Positions 8,844-17,012 of a stretch of DNA of 64,000 bases are shown here, one piece after another; position 1 is the stretch's first letter, and every line of letters starts with the position of its first letter. Below the pieces are notes generated by a model. The model ran no database searches and was not told where the DNA came from. It was given only the letters and a program-made list of their open reading frames with translations. The position numbers were made by a program, and so were the translations under genes. This DNA is from Solirubrobacter ginsenosidimutans (GTDB taxonomy: Bacteria > Actinomycetota > Thermoleophilia > Solirubrobacterales > Solirubrobacteraceae): contig NZ_JAPDOD010000027.1 of NCBI RefSeq assembly GCF_027587205.1, positions 1-64,000 on the forward strand, read 5' to 3'.

Positions 8844-9572
8844 CTAGACCCCGTCGAGCGCGGCCTGGCCCTCGGCCACGGTGAACTTCTTCTCGTAAAG
8901 GGACTTCCCCGCGATCACGCCTGCCATGTTCACCCGGCGCAGCTTGGCCAGCGCGCGGAGGTGGTCGAGCGAGCCGATCCCGCCGGAGTAGATGAAGCGC
9001 CCGCGGACGGCGTCGGCGACGTGCTTGACGGCTTCCAGGTCGGGCCCGGTGAGCTTTCCGTCCCTCGAGACGTCGGTGAAGACGAAGGAGCGCACGCCGC
9101 GGCTGGTGAGACGCTGGATCGCGTCCACGACCGGCAGCGTGGTCGTCTGGGTCCAGCCCTCGGTGGCGATCATCCCGTCCTTGGTGTCGACGGCGACGAC
9201 GATCCGGGCGCCGAAGGCGGCGACGATGTCGTCGAGGAAGTCGATGTCCTTGAACGCGGCGGTGCCGACGATGGCGCGCTCGGCGCCGGCGCGCAGCGCC
9301 TCGCGGACGGCCTCGACGGTGCGCAGGCCGCCGCCGTACTGGATCGGGACGCCGGTCTCGGTGACGATCCGGCGCAGGTGGTCGAGCGACTTGGGCTCGC
9401 CGGAGCGGGCGCCGTCGAGGTCGACGACGTGCAGGAAGCGGGCGCCGGCGTCGACCCACGAGCGGGCGGCGTCGAGCGGGTCGGAGTGGTAGGTGGTGGC
9501 GTCCTCGAAGACGCCCTCGACCAGGCGGACCGCCTGGCCGTCCATGATGTCGATCGCGGGGTAGAGGATCAT
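8844..9572 (-). CDS. hisA: Phosphoribosylformimino-AICAR-P isomerase
   Basis: ProFAR isomerase of histidine biosynthesis, 242-aa TIM barrel. Catalytic Asp residues lie in PAIDIMDG (about residue 8) and VAVDTKDG (about residue 125); glycine-rich phosphate loops are QYGGGLR and YSGGIGS. In some actinobacteria HisA also does the TrpF reaction (PriA). I cannot tell from sequence alone, and no trpF is in the window. The ATG overlaps the hisH stop by 4 nt. Confidence 0.95.
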   Translation of the reverse strand: MILYPAIDIMDGQAVRLVEGVFEDATTYHSDPLDAARSWVDAGARFLHVVDLDGARSGEPKSLDHLRRIVTETGVPIQYGGGLRTVEAVREALRAGAERAIVGTAAFKDIDFLDDIVAAFGARIVVAVDTKDGMIATEGWTQTTTLPVVDAIQRLTSRGVRSFVFTDVSRDGKLTGPDLEAVKHVADAVRGRFIYSGGIGSLDHLRALAKLRRVNMAGVIAGKSLYEKKFTVAEGQAALDGV

Positions 9573-10183
9573 GCGACGGCGACCGCCGCGACCTCGGCGA
9601 AGTTGCGCAGCATGCGCAGCCCGTCGCGGGAGGACTTCTCGGGGTGGAACTGGCTGGCCATGACGTTGCCGCGCTCGACGATCGACACGAAGCGCTCGCC
9701 GTACTCGCTCGTCCCGACCACGTCGGTGGCGTCGGACGGGCGGCAGGCGAAGGAGTGCACGTGGTAGAAGGCCGCGGCGTCGCCGAGGCCCTCGGTGAGC
9801 GCTGAAGGTCGTTCGAAGCTCACGAGGTTCCAGCCGATGTGCGGCAGTCGCGGGGACTCGAGCTTGGTCACCGTGCCGGGCAGGATGCCCAGGCCGCGGG
9901 CGCCCTCGTGCTCGGTCGAGGCCTCGAAGAGCAGCTGCATGCCGAGGCAGATCCCAAGCAGCGGGACGCCGGCCTGCGCTCTTTCGACGAGCACCTCGCC
10001 CAGCCCGGTGCGGTCGAGGTTGCGCATCGCCTCCGGGAACGCGCCGACGCCCGGCAGGATGACCGCGGCGGCGGAGCGGATCTCGTCGTGGTCGGCGGTG
10101 ATGACGGACTCGGCACCCACGTGCGCGAGCGCCTTCTCGACGCTGCGGCGGTTGCCCATCCCGTAGTCGGCGATCGCGATCAT
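9569..10183 (-). CDS. hisH: IGP synthase glutaminase subunit
   Basis: Class I glutamine amidotransferase that feeds ammonia to HisF, 204 aa. The nucleophilic Cys is in LLGICLGMQLLFE (about residue 80) and the His-Glu pair is in SQFHPEKSS (about 181-184); PGVGAFPEAM is the oxyanion-side loop. The ATG at 10183 overlaps the hisB stop by 4 nt (ATGA), which settles the start. Confidence 0.95.
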   Translation of the reverse strand: MIAIADYGMGNRRSVEKALAHVGAESVITADHDEIRSAAAVILPGVGAFPEAMRNLDRTGLGEVLVERAQAGVPLLGICLGMQLLFEASTEHEGARGLGILPGTVTKLESPRLPHIGWNLVSFERPSALTEGLGDAAAFYHVHSFACRPSDATDVVGTSEYGERFVSIVERGNVMASQFHPEKSSRDGLRMLRNFAEVAAVAVA

Positions 10184-10785
10184 CGCGTCAACGTCCCCTT
10201 GGTCGAGGGCACGCCGTTCTCGTCCGGGTCGATGCTGACCGCCTGGCGCAGCGCGCGGGCGAAGGCCTTGAAGCACGCCTCGATCATGTGGTGGGCGTTG
10301 GTGCCGGCCTGCAGGTCGAGGTGCAGCGTCAGCCTGGCCGCGCTCGCGACTGAGCGGAAGAACTCCTCCGCGACCTCGTACTCGAAGCCGTTGATGTGGC
10401 CCGCCGGCAGCTTGTCGAAGCCCTCGAGGCGGGTGTACGGGCGGCCGGAGATGTCGATCGCGGCGGCGGCGCGCGCCTCGTCCATCGGCACCACGGCGTG
10501 GCCGTAGCGGTAGATGCCCTTGCGGTCCCCGAGCGCCTGATCGAGCGCCTGGCCGAGCACGATGCCCGTGTCCTCGACCGTATGGTGCGAGCCGGTCTGC
10601 AGGTCGCCGGTGACGCTGACCTCGAGATCCAGCTTGCCGTGGCGGGCGAGCAGGTCGAGCATGTGATCGAAGAAGCCGACCCCGGTCGAGCGGGTGCCGG
10701 CACCGGTCCCGGAGAGGCAGAGCGTCAGGGCGACGTCGGTCTCGCCGGTCTTGCGGCTGAGCTGGGCGGTGCGGGTCACGGTCAT
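10180..10785 (-). CDS. hisB: Imidazoleglycerol-phosphate dehydratase
   Basis: Converts IGP to imidazole acetol phosphate, 201 aa, the monofunctional form without a phosphatase domain. Manganese-binding His/Glu motifs are in FFDHML, GSHHTVEDTGI and NAHHMIEACFKA. It sits between hisD and hisH; in this operon hisC is missing from the usual hisD-hisC-hisB order. Confidence 0.95.
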   Translation of the reverse strand: MTVTRTAQLSRKTGETDVALTLCLSGTGAGTRSTGVGFFDHMLDLLARHGKLDLEVSVTGDLQTGSHHTVEDTGIVLGQALDQALGDRKGIYRYGHAVVPMDEARAAAAIDISGRPYTRLEGFDKLPAGHINGFEYEVAEEFFRSVASAARLTLHLDLQAGTNAHHMIEACFKAFARALRQAVSIDPDENGVPSTKGTLTR

Positions 10786-10800
10786 CGATTCTGACGCAGG

Positions 10801-10860
10801 CCCGGCGTCAGCCGGGTTTGCGAGGTGGAGTGAAGACTCAAGGCGTCAGCCTTGAGTCTT
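10801..10860 (-). promoter_or_regulatory. Twin perfect hairpins at the hisD-hisB junction
   Basis: Two perfect stem-loops share the core GGC-GTCA-GCC (plus strand). One has 12-bp arms AAGACTCAAGGC (10833-10844 and 10849-10860) and covers the last codons and stop of hisD. The other has 6-bp arms CCCGGC (10801-10816). No T-run follows, so a role in mRNA processing, stability or partial termination is more likely than a full terminator. Confidence 0.6.
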
Positions 10861-12055
10861 GGCGGAACCTCATGCTGGCGGCGTGCGCGGCGAAGCCCTC
10901 GGCCTCGGCGATGGGCACCCCGGCTTGCGCGAGCGCAGGCGCGGCGTCGTGGAGGCGGACCTCGGCCATCCGGCGCCGGAAGTGGCGCACGTTGAGGCCG
11001 GAGGCGAAGCGGGCGGCGCCCTCGGTGGGGAGCGTGTGGTTGGAGCCGGCGACGTAGTCCCCGAACGCGGTGCCGGAGGCGTTGCCGACGAACAGGCAGC
11101 CGGCGCTGCGGATCCGTGGGGCGAGCGCCTCGGCGGCCTCGCCGGCCAGTTGCAGATGCTCGGGGGCGAGCGCCTCGGCCAGCGCCAGCGCGGCCTCGAG
11201 GTCGTAGGCGAGCACGCGGTTGCCCGCCACGTCGAGCTGCTCGATGATCTCCGCGTCGTCGGAGATCGCGACCGTCAGCGAGCCCTCGCCGTGCTCGGCC
11301 TGCGCTTGCAGATCCAGCCTCAGCGCCTCGACGTCGGCGCCCTTGGTCGCGATCACCGTCAGGTCCGACGGCCCGGCGAACCCGTCGATGCCGACGACAC
11401 TGCTCACCTGGCGCTTGGCCTCCTGCACCCACAGGCTGCCCGGGCCGACGATCACGTCGACGCGCGGCACCGACTCCGTCCCGTAGGCGAGCGCGGCGAT
11501 CGCCTGCGCGCCGGTGATCCGGTAGACCGCGTCGACTTCGCACAGCCGGGCCGCGGCGAGCAGCACCGGGTGTGGCGCGGTGGCGATGACGACCTCGTCG
11601 ACCCCCGCGGCGCGCGCGGTGATCGCGCCCATGACGACGGTCGAGGGATAGGGATGCCGGCCGCTGGGCGCGTAGACGGCGGCGCGGCGCACCGGGATCT
11701 CGCGCAGGTTCACGGTCTGCCCCTCGGGCAGAGTGACCAGGCGGTCTTGATCGAGCCCCGCCTCGGCCACGGCACGCACGTTGGCGATCGCGACTTCGAG
11801 GCCGGCGCGGACCGCGTCGTCGAGGCCGTCGAGCGCGATGTCGAGCGCGGCGTTGGGCAGCTTCAGCGGCGGGCCGAGCGTGTGGCCGTGCGTCTCGCCG
11901 CCGCTCGAGAACTTCGCCTCGTACTCGTGCAATGCGTCGTCGCCGCGCGCACGGACCGCCGCGATGATCTCGGCGACGTCGCCGGCGACCGACGCGCCGG
12001 CCGGCACGGTGGCGCGGATCTGCGCCGCGACGTTGGGCGCGTGCTCAGCCCGCAC
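10838..12055 (-). CDS. hisD: Histidinol dehydrogenase
   Basis: Zn- and NAD-dependent two-step oxidation of histidinol to histidine, 405 aa. Zn and catalytic residues are visible in DLQAQAEHGEGS (Gln/His pair), ALAPEHLQ (Glu-His) and GDYVAGSNHTLPT. The GTG start overlaps the end of hisG by 11 nt. The last codons and stop lie in a 12-bp hairpin stem. Confidence 0.95.
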   Translation of the reverse strand: MRAEHAPNVAAQIRATVPAGASVAGDVAEIIAAVRARGDDALHEYEAKFSSGGETHGHTLGPPLKLPNAALDIALDGLDDAVRAGLEVAIANVRAVAEAGLDQDRLVTLPEGQTVNLREIPVRRAAVYAPSGRHPYPSTVVMGAITARAAGVDEVVIATAPHPVLLAAARLCEVDAVYRITGAQAIAALAYGTESVPRVDVIVGPGSLWVQEAKRQVSSVVGIDGFAGPSDLTVIATKGADVEALRLDLQAQAEHGEGSLTVAISDDAEIIEQLDVAGNRVLAYDLEAALALAEALAPEHLQLAGEAAEALAPRIRSAGCLFVGNASGTAFGDYVAGSNHTLPTEGAARFASGLNVRHFRRRMAEVRLHDAAPALAQAGVPIAEAEGFAAHAASMRFRQDSRLTP

Positions 12056-12662
12056 GCAGGTGCTCCACGACGGCGTCGATCTCCGCCGCCTTGATCCGGT
12101 AGGAGACCGGGTTGGCGATCAGGCGGGCGGTCGATTGCATGATCTCTTCGCGCACGATCAGGCCGTTCTCGCGCAGCGTCGTGCCGGTCGCGGTGAGGTC
12201 GACGATGCCGTGGACCATCCCGGTCAGCGGGGCGAGCTCGACCGAGCCCTTGACCTCGACGATCTCGACCTGGCGCCCGGTGCGCTCGAAGTAGTCATGC
12301 GCGATCCGCGCGTACTTGGTCGCGATCCGCATGTGCCCGAGCCGGCGCAGCGCCTCGGCCGCGGGGTCCTCCCCGTCGACCGTCGCGAAGACCATCGTGC
12401 AGGGACCGAAGCCGAGGTCGTGCAGCTCGTAGACGCCCCGCCCGCCCTGCTCGGCGAGGACATCCTTGCCCGTGATCCCGATGTCCGCGGCGCCCGCCTC
12501 GACGTAGGTGGGGACGTCGCTCGGCCGCATCGTGATGATCCCGGCCTCCTCGAAGAGCAGCTTGCGGTCGTTGGAGCGGACCTCGCTCGTATCGATGCCG
12601 AGCGTGTCGAGCATGTCGAGCGTCTCTTTGAACATCGCCCCGCGGGGAACGGCGATCCTCAT
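12045..12662 (-). CDS. hisG: ATP phosphoribosyltransferase, short form
   Basis: First and committed step of histidine synthesis: ATP + PRPP to phosphoribosyl-ATP. It has 205 aa, the short form that lacks the C-terminal ACT-like regulatory domain and therefore needs HisZ, encoded immediately upstream. The PRPP-binding signature is in IVDLTATGTTLRENGL (about 153-168). The ATG overlaps the hisZ stop by 4 nt. Confidence 0.95.
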   Translation of the reverse strand: MRIAVPRGAMFKETLDMLDTLGIDTSEVRSNDRKLLFEEAGIITMRPSDVPTYVEAGAADIGITGKDVLAEQGGRGVYELHDLGFGPCTMVFATVDGEDPAAEALRRLGHMRIATKYARIAHDYFERTGRQVEIVEVKGSVELAPLTGMVHGIVDLTATGTTLRENGLIVREEIMQSTARLIANPVSYRIKAAEIDAVVEHLRAG

Positions 12663-13588
12663 GCGCCTTCCTCCAACCGCGCCGCGTGGACGCGCTCGAC
12701 GTCCAGCGCCCAGCCGCAGGCGGGCAGCTCGCGGCCGAAGCGCCCGAGCAGGTCGTCGTAGCGCCCGCCACCGCCCAGCGGCGAGCCGAACGCGGCGTCG
12801 TAGACCTCGAAGACCGCGCCCGTGTAGTAGCCGAGCGTGCGGACCAGGCCGAGGTCGAAGATCACGCGCTCCTTGACGTCGTCGCTCAGGCCCGCGTAGA
12901 GGGCGCGCAGCGTGTCGGCTTCGGGGACGCCGTCGAGCACCTCGACGCCGCCGCGGGTGCGGGCCAGCTCGAGCAGCTCGGCCGAGCCCACCCGCCCGAG
13001 CTCCCGCTCCAGCCCGACGAGGTCGCGCGTGGCGAGCTCGTTGAGGATCCGCGGGCGTGCGCTTTCGTCCACGCCGGCGCGTTCCAGCGCCCGCGGGAAC
13101 AGCGACGCGTCACCCAGGCCGACCCGGTAGGTGCGCAGGCCGGCGGCGTCGAGCGCGGCGCAGAGCACGGAGACCGCCTCGGCGGTCCCCGCCGGCCCCG
13201 GCGCGCCCACGAGCTCGATCCCGGCCTGCAGGATCTCCCGCGGGTGGCCGCGGTGCTGGCGCACGGCACGGTAGGCGTGCTGGAGGTAATAGAAGCGCAG
13301 CGGCGTGGGCGCGGTCGGGTAGCGGGTGGCGACCACGCGGGCGATCGGGATCGTCATGTCCGAGCGCAGGACGAGCACGTTGCCGTGCTCGTCGAAGAGC
13401 CGGTAGGCGGGGTCGGCCGCGGCCTGGTCGCCGCGGGTCAGGACCTCCTCGTACTCCAGCGCGGGCGTGGCGACCTCACCGTAGTCGTGCGCCTCGAAGA
13501 CCGCGCGGATCCCGTCGGTGATCACGCGCAGCTCGCGGAGCTCGTCCGGGAGGACGTCGCGCGTCCCCGATGGGATCGGGTGGATCAC
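12659..13588 (-). CDS. hisZ: ATP phosphoribosyltransferase regulatory subunit
   Basis: HisRS-like protein without tRNA-charging function that confers histidine feedback control on short HisG, 309 aa. It has class II synthetase core motifs (DMTIPIARVVATRY, LRFYYLQHAYR and the glycine-rich LGGGGRYDDLLGRFG) but lacks the C-terminal anticodon-binding domain of true HisRS (about 420 aa), which with the adjacent short hisG decides for HisZ. The GTG start overlaps the murA stop by 4 nt. Confidence 0.92.
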   Translation of the reverse strand: MIHPIPSGTRDVLPDELRELRVITDGIRAVFEAHDYGEVATPALEYEEVLTRGDQAAADPAYRLFDEHGNVLVLRSDMTIPIARVVATRYPTAPTPLRFYYLQHAYRAVRQHRGHPREILQAGIELVGAPGPAGTAEAVSVLCAALDAAGLRTYRVGLGDASLFPRALERAGVDESARPRILNELATRDLVGLERELGRVGSAELLELARTRGGVEVLDGVPEADTLRALYAGLSDDVKERVIFDLGLVRTLGYYTGAVFEVYDAAFGSPLGGGGRYDDLLGRFGRELPACGWALDVERVHAARLEEGA

Positions 13589-14874
13589 GCCGGGACGCGC
13601 TCGATCTGCGCGCCGAGGGCCTTCAGGCGCTCGTCGATCCGCTCGTAGCCGCGGTCGATGTCGCGCACGTTGTGGATCTCGCTCGTGCCCCGCGCGCAGA
13701 CGGCGGCGATCAGCATCGCCATGCCGGCGCGGATGTCCGGGCTGCTCACGCGGGCGCCGCGCAGCTGGCGCGGGCCGATCACGATCGCCCGGTGCGGGTC
13801 GCAGATCGTGATCTCCGCCCCCATCGAGATCAGCTTGTCCACGAAGAACAGGCGGTTCTCGAACATCTTCTCGAAGATCAGGACGCTGCCCTCGGACTGG
13901 GTCGCGAGCGCGACCGCGATGCTCGTGAGGTCGGCGGGGAACGCCGGCCACGGGCCGTCCTCGACCTTGGACTGATAGTCGCCGGCGTCGCGCTGGACCT
14001 TGAGCTCCTGGCCACCGCGGACGAGGCAGGTGCCGTCCTCCTCCATCCACGAGTCCAGCCCGAGGCGGCGGAAGACCATCCGGATCATGCGCAGGTCCTC
14101 GGCGACACAGCCGCTGATGCGCAACTCGCCGCCGGTCACGCCCGCGAGCGCCATAAACGAGGCGATCTCGATGTGGTCGGGCGAGACCGTGTACTCGCAC
14201 CCGCCGAGCGTCTGGACGCCGTGGACGGACATCACGTTGGAGCCGATGCCCTCGATCGCGGCGCCCATCTTGTTGAGCATCCGCGCGACGTCCTGCACGT
14301 GCGGCTCGCAGGCGGCATTGCGGATGATCGTGGTGCCGTTGGTCGCGGCGGCCGCCATGAGCGCGTTCTCGGTACCCATCACGGACGGCTCGTCCATGAA
14401 GAAGTCGCATGGGCGCAGGCCTCCGGCCGGCGCCTTCATCGAGATCTCCTTCCCGTGCTCGACGGTCGCGCCGAGCGCCCGGAAGGCGTCGAGATGCGGG
14501 TCCAGCCGCCGGCGGCCGATCACGTCACCGCCCGGCGGCGGCATCACCGCGCTGCCGAAGCGCGCGAGCAGCGGGCCGGCGACCAGGAAGGAGGCGCGGA
14601 TGCGCTCGGCGAGCGCGGCGTCGACCTCCGTCTTGTGCACGTCGGCCGCGCAGAGGACGACGGTGTTGGGCTCGGGCCGATCGATCGTCACGCCGAGGTC
14701 GGCGAGCAGGTCGAGCAGGGCCTCCGTGTCGCGGATCCGCGGCACGTTGTGCAGGGTCACCCGCTCCTCGGTGAGCAACGCGCAAGCCAGCAGCGGCAGC
14801 GCGGCGTTCTTGTTCCCGGCGGGCACGACGGTGCCGGACAGCGGCACGCCGCCTTCGATCACGAACTTCTCCAT
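13585..14874 (-). CDS. murA: UDP-GlcNAc 1-carboxyvinyltransferase (MurA) with Asp117
   Basis: Enolpyruvyl transferase that commits UDP-GlcNAc to peptidoglycan synthesis, 429 aa, cytosolic. The N-terminus MEKFVIEGGVPLSGTV and NKNAALPLLA match MurA. The active-site loop reads MPPPGGDVIGRRRLDPH: the usual Cys (E. coli Cys115) is Asp at residue 117, the state found in mycobacterial MurA and known to give fosfomycin resistance. The catalytic-base region FPADLTS and the PEP-binding Arg in DIRAGMAML are kept. It heads the his operon, coupled to hisZ, an unusual position. A second MurA may exist elsewhere in the genome. Confidence 0.88.
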   Translation of the reverse strand: MEKFVIEGGVPLSGTVVPAGNKNAALPLLACALLTEERVTLHNVPRIRDTEALLDLLADLGVTIDRPEPNTVVLCAADVHKTEVDAALAERIRASFLVAGPLLARFGSAVMPPPGGDVIGRRRLDPHLDAFRALGATVEHGKEISMKAPAGGLRPCDFFMDEPSVMGTENALMAAAATNGTTIIRNAACEPHVQDVARMLNKMGAAIEGIGSNVMSVHGVQTLGGCEYTVSPDHIEIASFMALAGVTGGELRISGCVAEDLRMIRMVFRRLGLDSWMEEDGTCLVRGGQELKVQRDAGDYQSKVEDGPWPAFPADLTSIAVALATQSEGSVLIFEKMFENRLFFVDKLISMGAEITICDPHRAIVIGPRQLRGARVSSPDIRAGMAMLIAAVCARGTSEIHNVRDIDRGYERIDERLKALGAQIERVPA

Positions 14875-14886
14875 AGGGGCGGCGGC

Positions 14887-14902
14887 TAGGCTACCGACTC
14901 GT
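14887..14902 (+). promoter_or_regulatory. Putative leaderless promoter of HD-domain gene
   Basis: TAGGCT (14887-14892) ends 10 nt before the ATG at 14903. It lies in the 28-bp gap to the divergent murA start, so murA's own promoter must overlap it or lie inside the HD gene. Confidence 0.45.
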
Positions 14903-15487
14903 ATGTCTCTGCCCATGACGCGTGACGAGGCGTGGACGCTCTTCTGCGAGTGGACGGCGTCTGAGAGCCTGCGGCGGCACGTGCTGGCCGTGGAGGCCTG
15001 CATGCGGGCCTACGCCGCCAAGTTCGGGGAGGACGAGGAGCGCTGGGGGATGGTCGGGATGCTCCACGACCTCGACTATGAGCGGTATCCGGATCTTCAC
15101 ACGGGCCACCCGCGCTACGCGCTGGCCGAGCTGGAGCGACTCGGCTTCCCGGAGGACATGGTGCGCGCCGTGGCTTCACACGCGGACTACCTCGAGGTCT
15201 CGCGCGACTCTTTGATGGAGAAGACCCTGTTCGCCGTCGACGAGCTCTCCGGGTTCGTGATGGCGTGCGCCTATGTGCGCCCGCAGGGCATCGACGGCCT
15301 CACGCCCAAGTCCGTCAAGAAGAAGATGAAGTCGCCGGCGTTCGCCGCCGCGGTCGACCGGGCCGCGATGCGCGAGGGCGCCGAGGGCCTCGGGATCGAC
15401 TTCGACGAGCACGTGGCGTTCGTCGTCGCGGCCTTGGAGCCGCATGCCGAAGCGCTCGGGCTCTCCGGCGCCGAAGCCACGGGCTAG
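14903..15487 (+). CDS. HD-domain phosphohydrolase-like protein
   Basis: About 194 aa (or 190 from the ATG at 14915). It carries a single HD domain: His in LRRHVLAVEACMRAYA, the HD pair in GMVGMLHDLDYERYPDLH (about 49-67) and a further His in RAVASHADYLEV. The length and metal-binding pattern match the small HD-domain hydrolase family common in Gram-positive bacteria, where substrates are unknown. It is followed 12 nt later by the dehydrogenase at 15500, whose -10 overlaps its stop codon. Confidence 0.8.
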   Translation: MSLPMTRDEAWTLFCEWTASESLRRHVLAVEACMRAYAAKFGEDEERWGMVGMLHDLDYERYPDLHTGHPRYALAELERLGFPEDMVRAVASHADYLEVSRDSLMEKTLFAVDELSGFVMACAYVRPQGIDGLTPKSVKKKMKSPAFAAAVDRAAMREGAEGLGIDFDEHVAFVVAALEPHAEALGLSGAEATG

Positions 15488-15499
15488 TCTCACTCGGCC
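15485..15499 (+). promoter_or_regulatory. Putative leaderless promoter of dehydrogenase gene
   Basis: TAGTCT (15485-15490) overlaps the TAG stop of the HD gene and ends 9 nt before the ATG at 15500. It would allow transcription separate from the HD gene. Confidence 0.4.
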
Positions 15500-16600
15500 A
15501 TGGCCGACACGCTGAAGATCATCGTCCTCGAGGGCGACGAGACCGGTCAGGAGCTGCTCGAGCAGTCCGTCCGCGTGCTCGACTCCGACCTGCTCGGGCT
15601 CGACCTCGAGCTCGAGTACTACGACCTGTCGCTCGAGAAGCGCCGCGAGACGGGCAATGAGATCGTCCACGAGGCCGCGCGGGCGATGAAGGAGGCGGGC
15701 TTCGGGTTGAAGGCCGCCACCGTCACGCCCGAGGGCAAGGACGACGTCGGCTCCCCCAACCGGATCCTCCGCGAGGAGGTCGACGGCAAGGTGATCGTCC
15801 GCACCGGGCGGCGCATCCCGGGCGTCGTCGGGCCGGTCTCCGGCGTGTATCACCCGATCTCGGTCGTCCGCATGGCCGTCGATGACGCCTACGGCGCCAA
15901 GCAGTGGCGCGAGGGCGAGGGCGACGAAGAGGTCGCCTACCTGACGCAGAAGATCACGCGCGCCACCTGCCGAGCGGTCTCGGAGTACTCGTTCCGGACC
16001 GCTTCGCGGATCGGCGCGAAGGTCTACGGCGGGCCGAAGTGGACCGTCTCCCCGGTCTATGAGGGGATGCTCAAGGAGGAGATGGACGCGGCCGCGGCGC
16101 GCCATCCGAACGTGCAGTACCAGCCCGTGCTGATCGATGCCCTGTATGCGGGCCTCATCTCCGGCGCCGCCGACTCACCGCTCGTGATTCCCGCACTGAA
16201 TCGAGACGGCGACTGCCTGTCGGACCTCGTGCTGCCCATGTTCGGGTCGATCGCGGGGGCTGAATCGGTGCTCTTGGGCTTCGACGAGGACTACGGCGTC
16301 GAGGTCGCGATGGCCGAGGCGCCGCACGGAACCGCGCCGTCTTTGATGGGCAAGAACCTGGCGAACCCGATGGCCATGCTGCTCGCCTGCGGGTCCGTCC
16401 TCTCCTACGCGGGCACGAAGGGCTACGCGGGCGCGGACGTCGCGTCGCGCGCAGTCTACGAGTCGGTCCTGGAAGCGACCGCGACCGGTACCAAGACCGT
16501 CGACCTCGGTGGGCACGCGACGACGTCGGAGTTCACCGACGCGGTCGTCGAGCGGGTGCGCACCAAGCTCGAGGTCTGGTCCTCGCTCGGCGCGCGCTAG
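15500..16600 (+). CDS. Isocitrate/isopropylmalate dehydrogenase family enzyme
   Basis: Beta-decarboxylating dehydrogenase, 366 aa, NAD(P)- and divalent-metal-dependent. Substrate-loop residues are in SPNRILREEVDG (about 94-105). Metal-binding Asp residues lie in LIDALYAGLI and NRDGDCLSDL, and the nucleotide loop is EAPHGTAPSLMGKNLANP. A canonical leuB is encoded at 40903-41931, so isocitrate or another 2-hydroxy acid is the likelier substrate. The phospho-loop and N-terminus differ from standard Icd, so I leave the symbol empty. Its stop shares the palindrome CTAG with the stop of the convergent cupredoxin gene. Confidence 0.82.
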   Translation: MADTLKIIVLEGDETGQELLEQSVRVLDSDLLGLDLELEYYDLSLEKRRETGNEIVHEAARAMKEAGFGLKAATVTPEGKDDVGSPNRILREEVDGKVIVRTGRRIPGVVGPVSGVYHPISVVRMAVDDAYGAKQWREGEGDEEVAYLTQKITRATCRAVSEYSFRTASRIGAKVYGGPKWTVSPVYEGMLKEEMDAAAARHPNVQYQPVLIDALYAGLISGAADSPLVIPALNRDGDCLSDLVLPMFGSIAGAESVLLGFDEDYGVEVAMAEAPHGTAPSLMGKNLANPMAMLLACGSVLSYAGTKGYAGADVASRAVYESVLEATATGTKTVDLGGHATTSEFTDAVVERVRTKLEVWSSLGAR

Positions 16601-17004
16601 TTGGATACGTCGATCGTCCCGGTCATGCCGGGGTGGAAGATGCACACGTAGCCGATCGTGCCGGGCTCCGTCGCCTTGAAGACGAAGCGCTCGCCCTCGC
16701 GCAGCGTGCCGGAGTCGAAACTCTTCTCGGCGGTCGCGGTGTGCGCGATCTCGTCCTTGTCGACGAAGCTGACCGTCTCGCCGACCTTCACGCGCACGGC
16801 GCTCGGCGCGAAGGTCGAGTCGGTCATCTCGACGATCTTCACCGCGGTGTCGGCGGAGGTGGCGGCGGCGGGCTTCGTCGCATAGCCACCTGCTCCGCAG
16901 CCGGCGAGCAGCGCGCACGAGCAGAGCGCGGCGCCGATCAATGAGATCTTGGTCACGAACCGAAGGGACGCCTGGGCCCATCGTCCTATTCCCTCCGGCA
17001 TCAT
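16597..17004 (-). CDS. Plastocyanin-like cupredoxin lipoprotein
   Basis: Exported type 1 copper protein, up to 135 aa. A signal sequence with lipobox LLAGC (Cys at about residue 35 from the ATG at 17004) marks a lipoprotein for LspA. The mature cupredoxin fold carries the copper ligands His (DEIAHTATAE) and Cys-His-Met (YVCIFHPGMTG). An in-frame GTG at 16956 (VTKISLIGAAL) gives a tighter signal peptide and is a good alternative start. A small electron carrier is the family role; no partner is adjacent. It is divergent from the YbjN-like gene. Confidence 0.85.
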   Translation of the reverse strand: MMPEGIGRWAQASLRFVTKISLIGAALCSCALLAGCGAGGYATKPAAATSADTAVKIVEMTDSTFAPSAVRVKVGETVSFVDKDEIAHTATAEKSFDSGTLREGERFVFKATEPGTIGYVCIFHPGMTGTIDVSN

Positions 17005-17012
17005 TGAGCGCG

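Noticed and set aside
10241..10280. Longer hisH, hisZ, murA, lspA, leuB, DegT and FAD-oxidoreductase frames that extend upstream through their neighbours
   Set aside because: Each extension only reads a neighbouring gene in a wrong frame; the 4-nt start/stop overlaps or conserved N-termini fix the shorter starts.
12659..13588. Calling the HisRS-like gene histidyl-tRNA synthetase
   Set aside because: At 309 aa it lacks the anticodon-binding domain and is coupled to a short-form hisG, which fits HisZ.
15500..16600. Calling the first dehydrogenase leuB
   Set aside because: Its substrate loop differs and a canonical leuB sits in the leucine operon at 40903-41931.
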